Shown here: positions 56,779-64,000 of the stretch, piece after piece
Numbering within the stretch: the first letter of the stretch is position 1
Layout: each line of letters opens with the position of its first letter
Origin: Victivallales bacterium
Lineage (GTDB): Bacteria; Verrucomicrobiota; Lentisphaeria; Oligosphaerales; Oligosphaeraceae
Assembly (NCBI GenBank): GCA_017535315.1
Contig: JAFXUD010000002.1
Coordinates: 62,001 to 126,000 of the forward strand
Reading direction: 5' to 3'
DNA length: 64,000 bases
Notes under the pieces: generated by a model
Told to the model about the DNA's origin: nothing
What the model saw: the letters and a program-made list of their open reading frames with translations, nothing else
Databases searched by the model: none
Program-made: the position numbers and the translations under genes

Positions 56779-59205
56779 TTATTTCAGGCTTTTCAGCAGT
56801 TTCTGGAGGTCTTTCAGCCAATCGATGATGCCATCGAAGGGGATGTCTTCCTTGCGCCACCAACCGAACTCTCCTGCTTTATGTTCTGGGAAGAGATTTT
56901 TTAGTTCTGGATATGCTTCCATTGCGTCGGCCATTTTTTGCGGATTCTCATGGCTTTCCCAAATGCCTGTTCCAAAGCCAGTACTATGCAAATGGATGCT
57001 TATGCCGAATGTGTCATTGCCAAGTTGAGCGCCGTCAAGATAAGTCTGGCTATACCATTGACTCATTTTGGTGAAGGGGGCGAGGTCCATGGCTTTAAGC
57101 TCGTTGCGGAGTTTTTCATCATGCCCCATGCATAATGCATTGATTTCTGGTATCAGCTTGAATCGGATGCGCATCAGACCGCTGAAAAAATCCGCAAATC
57201 TCTTGACGGATTCATCTGCAATGACTTCTTCCAGAGTGTTGAAGCAGAACATCATGTGTAAATATATTTGTCCATACTTCTGACCAGCCTGATTTACCTC
57301 ATTGTATGTGTCTGAAATGTTTAGCTTGATTTCAGGGGATTTTGCAGCATATTCCCGTATTTCCCGTACGACGGAATCATGAAGTCCAGAGCATCCAAGC
57401 AACGCCTCCTCTTCCTGAATGGTGCCATAACCCCAAGCTAGGAAAGAAATGCTACTCGATAAGGCAACATTGTACGACTTGTCATCATGCCCGATGGTGA
57501 CAAGCATATCGGCACCGCTATTACCAGCCTGTTTCTGTTTTTCAAAGACGAAATAGAGCTTGCTTTGAACGCGTCCGTTTGTGCATTTGAAGGTATCCAA
57601 ATCCCCCATGTGTGAATTGACTTCTGGAACGAACTTGTCCCTGAACACCTTCAGCCACCAGGAAGGATTGAAGTCCTCTATCTTCTTGACGACGGTTTCC
57701 TCCGTCGTGTGGACATTGGTGACAGCGGAGAAGCGTATCAGACGTTCAATTGTGCTTGCTACCGCCTCGTCATGCTCTTTGACGGCTGTTGCCGCATCTT
57801 CGCTCTCGCCCTTCGGGACGATATCGCTGATTTTGTTGAGGAGGCGCGAGATGTCAACGACACGGCTGGAGAGGTAATTGTCCTTGAGGCAGACTCTGAA
57901 CAGAATGCGCTCCCAAGGTTCGTCGAAGTCATCTCCCTGCTTATCCAACTTTTTCTGCTCTGCTTCGGTCAACTCTTGCAATGAGAGCTTTTTGACAAGG
58001 GTCTTGCCGTCGCCGCCATTGTCATCCCCCCACTGGCGGAAGTTCGGGTACTCAAGCAATGTGTTGTAAACCAGCGGATAGATGATCTGCAGGCAGACCA
58101 GTGCGAAGTTTACCTGCTTGTCAAGCAGGATTTCCTCGGGCGTCTGTTTGTTTTCAGAATTATTCCTGTCCTCCTCCGTCATCAACTGGATGAGCGAGAG
58201 AATGTTGGTCAATCGCTTCAGCGAGCGCGGATTCGTCCCTACGGAGTACATCGCCATCTGCGTGAGATTGCCCTTCAGCTCCTCGTTGTTCAACTCTTCG
58301 GGGGTCAGGTAGCCGATGCGGCTTAAGGCATCGATGAGGAAGGTGTCAATCCTGTAGGAGGAGACGGGCATCGCAAAGGGGAGCTGGATGATTTTGTCGA
58401 AGAAGGAACGGAACTCGCGAGCGTTCTTGTCGGTCAGTTCGCCGAACTTCGGCTTCAGTCCCTTGACCACCACGTCGTAGTCGATGGCAAGGACGTAGAT
58501 GCAATGTTCTAGGTCGAAGATGTTCTTAAGGAGTTCTAGAATCTGCACGGCGAAAGGCGGGTCAATGCGGTCAAGGTCGTCGATGAAGAACAGAAAGCCC
58601 CTGCGGCCTTTTGCAGTGCTTTTTGCAAGAATCTCCTTGATGAAGGAGGCGATGGTCTTTTTCAGTTCCGCTATCTGGGAGTCGCCTGTGGCTGGTGCGC
58701 TGGCCTGGTCTTTGGCAACCTCTTCATACGCCTTGACCAATTGATTGCCTGCATCGCCTGCTCCAATGAACTTCCCCGCTGCATTCAGCGCATAGGTGCT
58801 GGCGATTTTGCCGATTTTGCCGAGCATCGGAATGAGCTTGCGCTTCTTTTCCTCCTCGTTTGCCTCCAAGGCGTTACCCAATTGGTAGATGATACTCTGG
58901 AGGATGCCGATGATGGAGCTTTCGGGGTTGCTCAAAATGGAATGCTGCCACGTGTTGATCCAGACCGAGTAGTACAGCGCTCCCTCGGCCTCGCAGAGAT
59001 GGTATTTCAGGAGATTCATCAGCGAGGTCTTGCCGCTTCCCCATTCGCCCTGCAACGCAATGGTCAGCGGTGTGTCCGCGCGCTTTATGAACTCCGTCAA
59101 AGCATATTCATATCTGGATATGCCGAACTTGTCTTTGTCACTCAGATTCTCCTGACTCGACAACGTGACTGGCTGGTCAATGATGCTGCTGTGCTGCTCG
59201 GTCAT
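56779..59205 (-). CDS. KAP-family P-loop NTPase
   Basis: The ATG at 59205 has GGGAG upstream and gives 808 residues. The KAP layout is clear: Walker A GEWGSGKTS (53-61), the KAP-typical VWINTWQHS after strand 2, a long insert (about 100-195), Walker B FLFFIDDLDRID and a following LKNIFDLEHCIYVLAIDYDVV. Most bacterial KAP ATPases have membrane helices in the insert; here LNAAGKFIGAG is too weak to call one. KAP proteins are often found in phage-defense loci. The C-terminal 400 residues are not recognised. It lies 34 bases after the small Cys/His repeat protein, in one operon. Confidence 0.82.
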   Translation of the reverse strand: MTEQHSSIIDQPVTLSSQENLSDKDKFGISRYEYALTEFIKRADTPLTIALQGEWGSGKTSLMNLLKYHLCEAEGALYYSVWINTWQHSILSNPESSIIGILQSIIYQLGNALEANEEEKKRKLIPMLGKIGKIASTYALNAAGKFIGAGDAGNQLVKAYEEVAKDQASAPATGDSQIAELKKTIASFIKEILAKSTAKGRRGFLFFIDDLDRIDPPFAVQILELLKNIFDLEHCIYVLAIDYDVVVKGLKPKFGELTDKNAREFRSFFDKIIQLPFAMPVSSYRIDTFLIDALSRIGYLTPEELNNEELKGNLTQMAMYSVGTNPRSLKRLTNILSLIQLMTEEDRNNSENKQTPEEILLDKQVNFALVCLQIIYPLVYNTLLEYPNFRQWGDDNGGDGKTLVKKLSLQELTEAEQKKLDKQGDDFDEPWERILFRVCLKDNYLSSRVVDISRLLNKISDIVPKGESEDAATAVKEHDEAVASTIERLIRFSAVTNVHTTEETVVKKIEDFNPSWWLKVFRDKFVPEVNSHMGDLDTFKCTNGRVQSKLYFVFEKQKQAGNSGADMLVTIGHDDKSYNVALSSSISFLAWGYGTIQEEEALLGCSGLHDSVVREIREYAAKSPEIKLNISDTYNEVNQAGQKYGQIYLHMMFCFNTLEEVIADESVKRFADFFSGLMRIRFKLIPEINALCMGHDEKLRNELKAMDLAPFTKMSQWYSQTYLDGAQLGNDTFGISIHLHSTGFGTGIWESHENPQKMADAMEAYPELKNLFPEHKAGEFGWWRKEDIPFDGIIDWLKDLQKLLKSLK

Positions 59206-59239
59206 GGTTATTACTCCCATTCAGATTTTTGATACTCTA

Positions 59240-59620
59240 TTATTTTAGCGGAGAATGGTTGCCTTTGCGGAATCCATCAGGATGTTTAGGACAGGAACTT
59301 GTCACGAGAGAGCGAAAATCGCTTTTATGCTCCCCACAGTATTTACAAGTATATTCTGATTTCGTTCCACCTTCGTATGGAACGTGGTTGCCCTTGCGGA
59401 ATCCATCAGGATGTTTAGGGCATGATTGGGTCACGATATCGCGGAAGACACGTTTGCTCTCTCCACAGTAAATGCATCTGTATTCACTGTCTTCAGGCCC
59501 TTCAAACAACTCATGTTTTCCGTTGCGAAAGCCTGCTGGATGCTTGGGACATGAGTTTCTGAGTAAACTCGCTGGATCACTGTTTTCTTCTCCGCAAAAC
59601 TTACAGAAATACTTCGCCAT
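59240..59620 (-). CDS. Small protein of three tandem CxxC...CPKHP modules, unknown function
   Basis: The 126 residues are three repeats of about 42: each has Y-x-C-x2-CG, a 14-16 residue stretch, SCPKHP(D/A)GFR-x-G-x-H. With two Cys, then a Cys and one or two His per module, each is probably a zinc-binding fold. Modules 2 and 3 are also very close at DNA level (about 30 bases nearly identical), so the gene grew by recent duplication. An AAGGAG site precedes the ATG. It is translated just before the KAP ATPase and may be its nucleic-acid- or protein-binding partner. I do not recognise a characterised family. Confidence 0.75.
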   Translation of the reverse strand: MAKYFCKFCGEENSDPASLLRNSCPKHPAGFRNGKHELFEGPEDSEYRCIYCGESKRVFRDIVTQSCPKHPDGFRKGNHVPYEGGTKSEYTCKYCGEHKSDFRSLVTSSCPKHPDGFRKGNHSPLK

Positions 59621-59943
59621 TTTTTCTCCTTATTTTGACTCCGTGAATTGCTTTTCAGTTGCCCTCTTCCACGGGGTCAGGGTAAAAGAGAGCTTCTGAA
59701 TTATGGATTATTAGTTAAACTATCAAGCATTATGCTTTTTGACGACCGCCTGTGGAAGGCTGTAATGCAAAGAATGGTATGAATCACTTGTATTCCAAAC
59801 AATCTTTTATGAAATTTTCCAGAGTCTCCTTTATTATGGCAAATCTCTTTTGAAGATAATGAATCTCCATTCTGTTTCTTTTCCGCCTTTGAGGTGGAAA
59901 AGAGGATTCAGGTTAATGATGATGTCAATTCAGAATTAGAGAA
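59621..59943. other. Intergenic stretch, nothing recognised
   Basis: The 323 bases between the zinc-module gene and the end of the DUF262 operon are AT-rich. A promoter for the zinc-module/KAP operon must lie here, but no clear boxes, repeats or frames are visible. Confidence 0.4.
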
Positions 59944-61875
59944 TCAAGATACGATGAATTGGAAGTTCCCGTCTGCATCACGATTTCCCTTGGGGGGTGT
60001 GTCGCTTTCCCACCAAGATGGATCACACACATTATACCACACACCATCTTCCTTGGCCTTTGCCCACCATGGCCAGGATGAATCAAAGTAAACTCGCTCA
60101 TTGAGCAATAGTTGGCGATTTTTCCGCTCGTTGTCATTAAAATCCAGGCGAATGCTGTTGGCACTTCGTTTGCTGTCAGTCTGAAGAAGGTACATCCACC
60201 CATACCACCACCGCAATGCCGAATTTTCCACTTGACCAGAACGGAGCAAATCTACCAGTTGAAGCATCCATGCAGGTGTCTGCTGTGGCGTATCTGGGGC
60301 ATCATGCCACATCTTCAGCGCATCAATGAAACGCCCATCCGTTAAAATATGCTCTTTCCACACATTCACATCGCCTGCGTGAAGAGGCGTGAAAATATAA
60401 CGTTTGTGTACGTTGATCTTCTCCGAAGGAATCCTAGAGACAAGATCTTGATAGAAATCCAGCCATTCATCTCCCGTAATCGCAGCACGAATAGGCTCCA
60501 GTCTTTCGCTGATGTCCTCGGCATCGCGGAATTGTGTCCATCCAATGAAGCGAAGACTGCCATTCTTAACAAGCTCGTCAGTCTCAAATGTGGTGATAGC
60601 TTGTTCTTCTATTGACCATTTTCTGATTTCGTCTCCCAGCTGTTCTGGGGAATATCCAACCAGGCGTGACTTGATGGTTTCCAAATCCAAAATCCCCGCG
60701 ATGAAATCAAGACCAACTTTCATGGCATCTACAAAATTATACACATTAATTGAGGATGCATCAAGCAGGTTGAGAATGATGCGACGGCGACGCTGGTCGT
60801 CTTTAACTTCATCATGCGCATTCTCCGCCAAGAATGCCATACGCAAAATATCGCCACATGAGGCAGGTGCTCTGTTTAGAAGCCAATTCTTCCAGAATTC
60901 CGTTTCATTGGCTGGTACATTCCAAAGTGCGTTTTGCGCACGTTCGCTGGTCCAGCATTTGGCGATTGTCGATAACTTGTCGAAATATCCCGCTGCAATT
61001 TTGTAAAACGTCACGCGAGTTTTTTCATCGAAAGCACCCTCGCCATCTCCTGAAAGTTTCTTCTCCATCTGCCAAAGAGAATCATTCTGCGATTCGAATC
61101 GCGCATACGCCACTCGAATGATTTTCTCCATTGCAGCGTCAAGCCTGGATATATCGTTGTTGGAATGTAGCCAGATGCATTCTGTCCAATCTCCATCGAC
61201 TTTATCGCGCCAAGCGTCCGCCAACTCCTGGGGCAAATACTTGTCAAGCATTGCCTTCATATTTTCCCATGGCGACAACTCCTTTCCACGTGCGTTCATC
61301 TTACGGAAGATATGGTCAAAAGTGTCGCTGTGCCCGTCAATTCCGTGCAGCAAAAATGAGATTCTCCCGAAATCGGCGTCAGCTCGGTTGCGCTGACCAA
61401 TGGTCTCGTGCAGTGCATCCAGCATCTGCAGCATTCCATCAACGCTAGGATCTTTCTCCCAAATTGGAAGGAACCACCCAGAACCTTTGATTTCAACAGA
61501 AGGCAGACCCTCCGCCTTGCAGGGATGCTCCAGAAGCCCTTTCACGAACAGTTGCGGAATACGCCTCGCTTCGTATGTGAAACACCAGTCTGACTTCCAC
61601 TTTCCGCATAGCCAGGCCAGCAAAAACAGCGTGGATAGGCGCTGCTGCCCGTCAAGAGGCAGCAAGCACTGCTCTTTTGTCACGCCATAGATGAAATCCA
61701 ATGAGAGTTCCTCGCCACCAAACACAGCTTTTACCAATGCAGGTGCAAAGTTCTTGCGGATTTCAAGCCCTTTTTCATCTCCTCGACCTTGCACATAGCC
61801 ACGCTGTATGCGTGGCACACAAATGCCCTTGGGAAACAAGCTGAAGATTCTTTCCAAGGTATATTTTTCGCTCAT
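59944..61875 (-). CDS. DUF262-domain protein (GmrSD_N-like), larger subunit
   Basis: The 643-residue protein starts with the DUF262 pattern: VPRIQRGYVQGR (20-31, a variant of the usual IPxYQRxYxW) and LPLDGQQRLSTLFLL with DGQQR at 75-79. DUF262 has a ParB/sulfiredoxin-like NTPase fold and is the N-terminal half of GmrSD type IV restriction enzymes. Later comes FDHIFRKMNARGKELSPWE, the family's usual second conserved block. The C-terminal 300 residues show no clear DUF1524 nuclease motif. The start overlaps the stop of the next DUF262 gene (ATGA), so the two are made together. Confidence 0.8.
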   Translation of the reverse strand: MSEKYTLERIFSLFPKGICVPRIQRGYVQGRGDEKGLEIRKNFAPALVKAVFGGEELSLDFIYGVTKEQCLLPLDGQQRLSTLFLLAWLCGKWKSDWCFTYEARRIPQLFVKGLLEHPCKAEGLPSVEIKGSGWFLPIWEKDPSVDGMLQMLDALHETIGQRNRADADFGRISFLLHGIDGHSDTFDHIFRKMNARGKELSPWENMKAMLDKYLPQELADAWRDKVDGDWTECIWLHSNNDISRLDAAMEKIIRVAYARFESQNDSLWQMEKKLSGDGEGAFDEKTRVTFYKIAAGYFDKLSTIAKCWTSERAQNALWNVPANETEFWKNWLLNRAPASCGDILRMAFLAENAHDEVKDDQRRRRIILNLLDASSINVYNFVDAMKVGLDFIAGILDLETIKSRLVGYSPEQLGDEIRKWSIEEQAITTFETDELVKNGSLRFIGWTQFRDAEDISERLEPIRAAITGDEWLDFYQDLVSRIPSEKINVHKRYIFTPLHAGDVNVWKEHILTDGRFIDALKMWHDAPDTPQQTPAWMLQLVDLLRSGQVENSALRWWYGWMYLLQTDSKRSANSIRLDFNDNERKNRQLLLNERVYFDSSWPWWAKAKEDGVWYNVCDPSWWESDTPPKGNRDADGNFQFIVS

Positions 61876-63494
61876 TTTGCACCTCTCATGAATTGGTCAA
61901 ACGTTTGTTTCATTGTCTCGCGGTAATTTACCGCATCATCTTTTCCCCAGTATCGCATCTGAGCCGCTGATGTGGAATATAGCTTGGCAAAAACAGCCTC
62001 TGTCAAAGGAGGAATATACTTTCCATTATTCAGCGATTCTTTGAGAATCCACCGCCGTTTCGCAGGGAAGATGGCATTCTTGTAGGCCCTATTCGTTCCT
62101 GCGTCTAAAAGCGCAAGGTTTTCAATCCCGTCCTTGTCGACAATTCTATCTTTATCATCCTTTTTCTCGAACAGGTTGAAGACAAACGACCATTTCTCTG
62201 CAAAACTCTTTCTCTCATTCAAAAGGTCCAGATCACTCTTTGTCATCTCCTTTTGCGCCAAGGCTAGCCACTGCTCCTGCTCGTCTTTGTCAGTGAGTGG
62301 ATTGTCCGTCTGCGAGGCGATATGTTCGATATCCCAGCGGTATTGTTCATACAAGTCGAAGCGGAAGCGAATGTGTTGTCGCTGTGCTTCCAGCGCATTG
62401 AGAAGAACGAAGAAGCCACGCAAATCGTCCGTGGACGCGAGATTATATCGGAATGAGTCGAAGTCTCTTTCTACGATGCCGTTAGCCACAAGCTGCCGCA
62501 ATTCCTTCTTGAATGCATCCATGCGACAACCTTTCTTTTGCCAAATGTCCCAGAGCCCTCTGGTTCCTCTTTCAGAAAACAGTACTAGCCAACCGAGCAG
62601 GTGATAGGCTTCATCGTCAGCAAAGCACGATTGCATCCACCACCAGCATCGAAGTGTCATCTCCCACATTGCCCGCAGCTCCTTTTCCTTTGCAAGGGTC
62701 TCCATCTTTCGATAGACGAGCAAACCGTCCTGTCGTGCTTTTTGGGAATCAACATCGGTAACAATGGAAAAGAGAAAATCCATCCTTGTAGGCACATCTC
62801 TAAAATCTTGTTTTTTCCAAATCGCCCAAAACTCATCGTTGCCCATTTCGGCTTCAATCAAATCCCACTCCTTGGCGATATCCGCTTTCTCACTATCGCT
62901 TAAACCATTTCCTGCCTCCATATAGAGTGCCCTAATAAGTTCTGAGGAGGTTAGCGGAGTTTTACCAGCATTCAGCCGCTGGAAAACAGCGTGGCCATCT
63001 TCTGATGCCTCGATTTCATAAAGGAGGAAAATCACCCTTTTATTACCATTGCCATTTATCAACTCGCATAATGCCTCTTTGCGTGAGTTGTCTTGTCGTA
63101 GCCAATTCTGCACAGCGGCACGTGCCTGATTTCTGAAGAAATCATTGATGGAATTGCCAGGTGCCTCAAGCAACTGGCTTAGCAACATTCCTCCTTCAGC
63201 GGTGTATTTTATATCCCAAATGTGTTTTATCTCCAACTCGTGCAAAATAATAGCTATTGTAGTTAGTCGCTGCTGTCCGTCCACGACATTGAGTTCACCC
63301 TCATCTAGTTTTTGGAGTACCAAGGGCTGGAGACAGTAAGGTTCTTCTTGTGTGGAATTCTGCGCAAACGCAAGGAAGTCATCAAGCAAAGCCGTGACTT
63401 CCTTATTTGTCCACCGATAACCACGTTGATAATGTGGAATGATAAAAACTGTTGCTGGAATCCTACTTACAGATAATTCGCGTTTGTCATTCAT
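61872..63494 (-). CDS. DUF262-DUF1524 protein (GmrSD-like)
   Basis: The ATG at 63494 with AAGGAC upstream is chosen over a GTG 27 bases earlier. The 540 residues contain the standard DUF262 motifs IIPHYQRGYRW (18-28) and VVDGQQRLTT (70-79), FQRLNAGKTPLTSSELIR, and a C-terminal DUF1524-like His-Me-finger region: RWDIEHIASQTDNPL and ENLALLDAGTNRAYKNAIFP. GmrSD enzymes with this pairing cleave modified phage DNA using NTPs. In DUF1524 the His of IEH and the Asn of the NLxLL-N segment are the likely catalytic residues, both present. It is first in the operon, upstream of the larger DUF262 protein. Confidence 0.85.
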   Translation of the reverse strand: MNDKRELSVSRIPATVFIIPHYQRGYRWTNKEVTALLDDFLAFAQNSTQEEPYCLQPLVLQKLDEGELNVVDGQQRLTTIAIILHELEIKHIWDIKYTAEGGMLLSQLLEAPGNSINDFFRNQARAAVQNWLRQDNSRKEALCELINGNGNKRVIFLLYEIEASEDGHAVFQRLNAGKTPLTSSELIRALYMEAGNGLSDSEKADIAKEWDLIEAEMGNDEFWAIWKKQDFRDVPTRMDFLFSIVTDVDSQKARQDGLLVYRKMETLAKEKELRAMWEMTLRCWWWMQSCFADDEAYHLLGWLVLFSERGTRGLWDIWQKKGCRMDAFKKELRQLVANGIVERDFDSFRYNLASTDDLRGFFVLLNALEAQRQHIRFRFDLYEQYRWDIEHIASQTDNPLTDKDEQEQWLALAQKEMTKSDLDLLNERKSFAEKWSFVFNLFEKKDDKDRIVDKDGIENLALLDAGTNRAYKNAIFPAKRRWILKESLNNGKYIPPLTEAVFAKLYSTSAAQMRYWGKDDAVNYRETMKQTFDQFMRGAK

Positions 63495-64000
63495 TTTTGT
63501 CTTGTCCTTGTCATGTATCACTAATTCTGAGTGTATTAGTCATTACCAAAACCTTATCTATATTTGGGAGAGGTATATACTTTTGTTTCCCAGAAGACCT
63601 AGAAGACTTAGTGGGAATTGTCTAGGTAACAATAATCCCGTAAGGCCTTGTACTTCCGTGAGAGGTTGACGACCTAGTAGCATTTTTCCAGGTAACAAAA
63701 TATATAATTACAAAAAAAGGGCACGGTAAGCGTCTCTGGTCCATCGAAGGTACTTGCAAACCTGGAAAAAGCACAGAGACTCCCGTGCCCAAAGTGTGGG
63801 GCGTAGAGTAGCCTTGCGCCGTATTTTTTCCGTGGAAAAGATTGCAAGTTTTTCGATGGAACGGCGATATGTCAGAAGCCCATCAGGGCTTGATGCTGTA
63901 AATGTCCTTTATATGCTCCTTGCGTTTAAGGTGGTGAAATCCACCCTTAATGTAAGGTGCTTTGGGCGTTTTACAAGCACTGACAACCGTTTTTTTCCCA
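63495..64000. other. Upstream region of the DUF262 operon, structured, no gene
   Basis: The 506 bases have no supported frame. They include AGGTAACAA direct repeats near 63625 and 63690, the composite hairpin at 63719-63790, a sequence at 63842-63860 complementary to the hairpin interior, and a hairpin TTAAGGTGG/CCACCCTTAA at 63926-63950. Confidence 0.5.
63719..63790 (-). ncRNA. Candidate structured RNA or terminator with nested stems
   Basis: GGGCACGG/CCGTGCCC (outer, 8 bp) encloses GTCTCTG/CAGAGAC (7 bp) and a weaker inner AGGT/ACCT helix. On the minus strand the structure is followed by T7, so it could end a transcript from the right or be the tail of a small RNA. A competing helix with 63842-63860 is possible. 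No known RNA family is recognised. Confidence 0.4.

Noticed and set aside
63719-63950. Known structured RNA such as tmRNA, RNase P RNA, SRP RNA or a riboswitch
   Set aside because: None of the conserved sequence blocks of these RNAs could be found; only the secondary-structure potential is supported.

Overview
The window looks like a chromosome segment from a free-living or gut-associated bacterium of the PVC group. My best guess is Lentisphaerota (Victivallales-like), on gene content alone: large secreted multi-domain glycan enzymes, a chondroitinase-type lyase, a glucuronoyl-esterase-like enzyme, a Ser/Thr kinase fused to a formylglycine-generating-enzyme-like domain, and a broken CesT-like type III secretion chaperone gene. 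No rRNA or other decisive marker is present, so the phylum is an inference.

1-8.6 kb is housekeeping on the + strand: the end of pyruvate phosphate dikinase, acpP, fabF, then a tightly overlapping run of a 7TM HD-family phosphohydrolase, ybeY, a CBS-domain CorC/TlyC-like protein, and a nucleotidyltransferase fused to a GHMP-kinase-like domain. 8.6-12 kb holds a lipoprotein with an amidotransferase-like fold, a ceramidase-like hydrolase and an alpha/beta esterase. 12-15.5 kb is a minus-strand operon of a creatinase-like M24 protein, an amidohydrolase and an APC permease.

16.3-27.7 kb is a carbohydrate region. A 1,345-residue secreted glycosidase-like protein faces a four-gene minus-strand operon (PHP phosphoesterase, beta-propeller glycosidase-like protein, PL8 lyase, alpha/alpha-toroid protein). 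A second glycan pair (GH123-like protein and CE15-like esterase) lies at 49.1-53.1 kb. Next to it on the minus strand are an MTA/SAH deaminase-like amidohydrolase, ligA, a polysaccharide-deacetylase-like protein and a GH114-like protein.

27.8-42.9 kb is a defense and mobile island. It contains a frameshifted CesT-like gene, a REP-associated Y1 transposase between inverted palindromic repeats, a broken hsdS remnant, and an AAA ATPase/TOPRIM pair on the + strand. Opposite runs one long minus-strand operon, hsdR-hsdM-hsdS followed by an OLD/GajA-like nuclease and a short UvrD-like helicase. A second AAA/TOPRIM (RloA/RloB-like) pair lies beside tRNA-Ser(GCU). A degenerate copy of the tRNA 3' end lies on the far side of that second pair, so the pair may have arrived as a unit at the tRNA.

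53.2-56.3 kb is a phospho-signalling pair: an HTH-FHA protein and a kinase-FGE membrane protein, with three spaced iteron-like repeats upstream. 56.8-63.5 kb is a second defense-like cluster: a small protein made of three CxxC...CPKH modules, a KAP P-loop ATPase, and two overlapping DUF262 proteins, one of which also carries a DUF1524-like nuclease region. The last 300 bases can fold into a large hairpin and into a competing long-range helix.

At least three families of palindromic, transposase-less elements are scattered through the intergenic regions. One copy supplies the stop codon of the permease.
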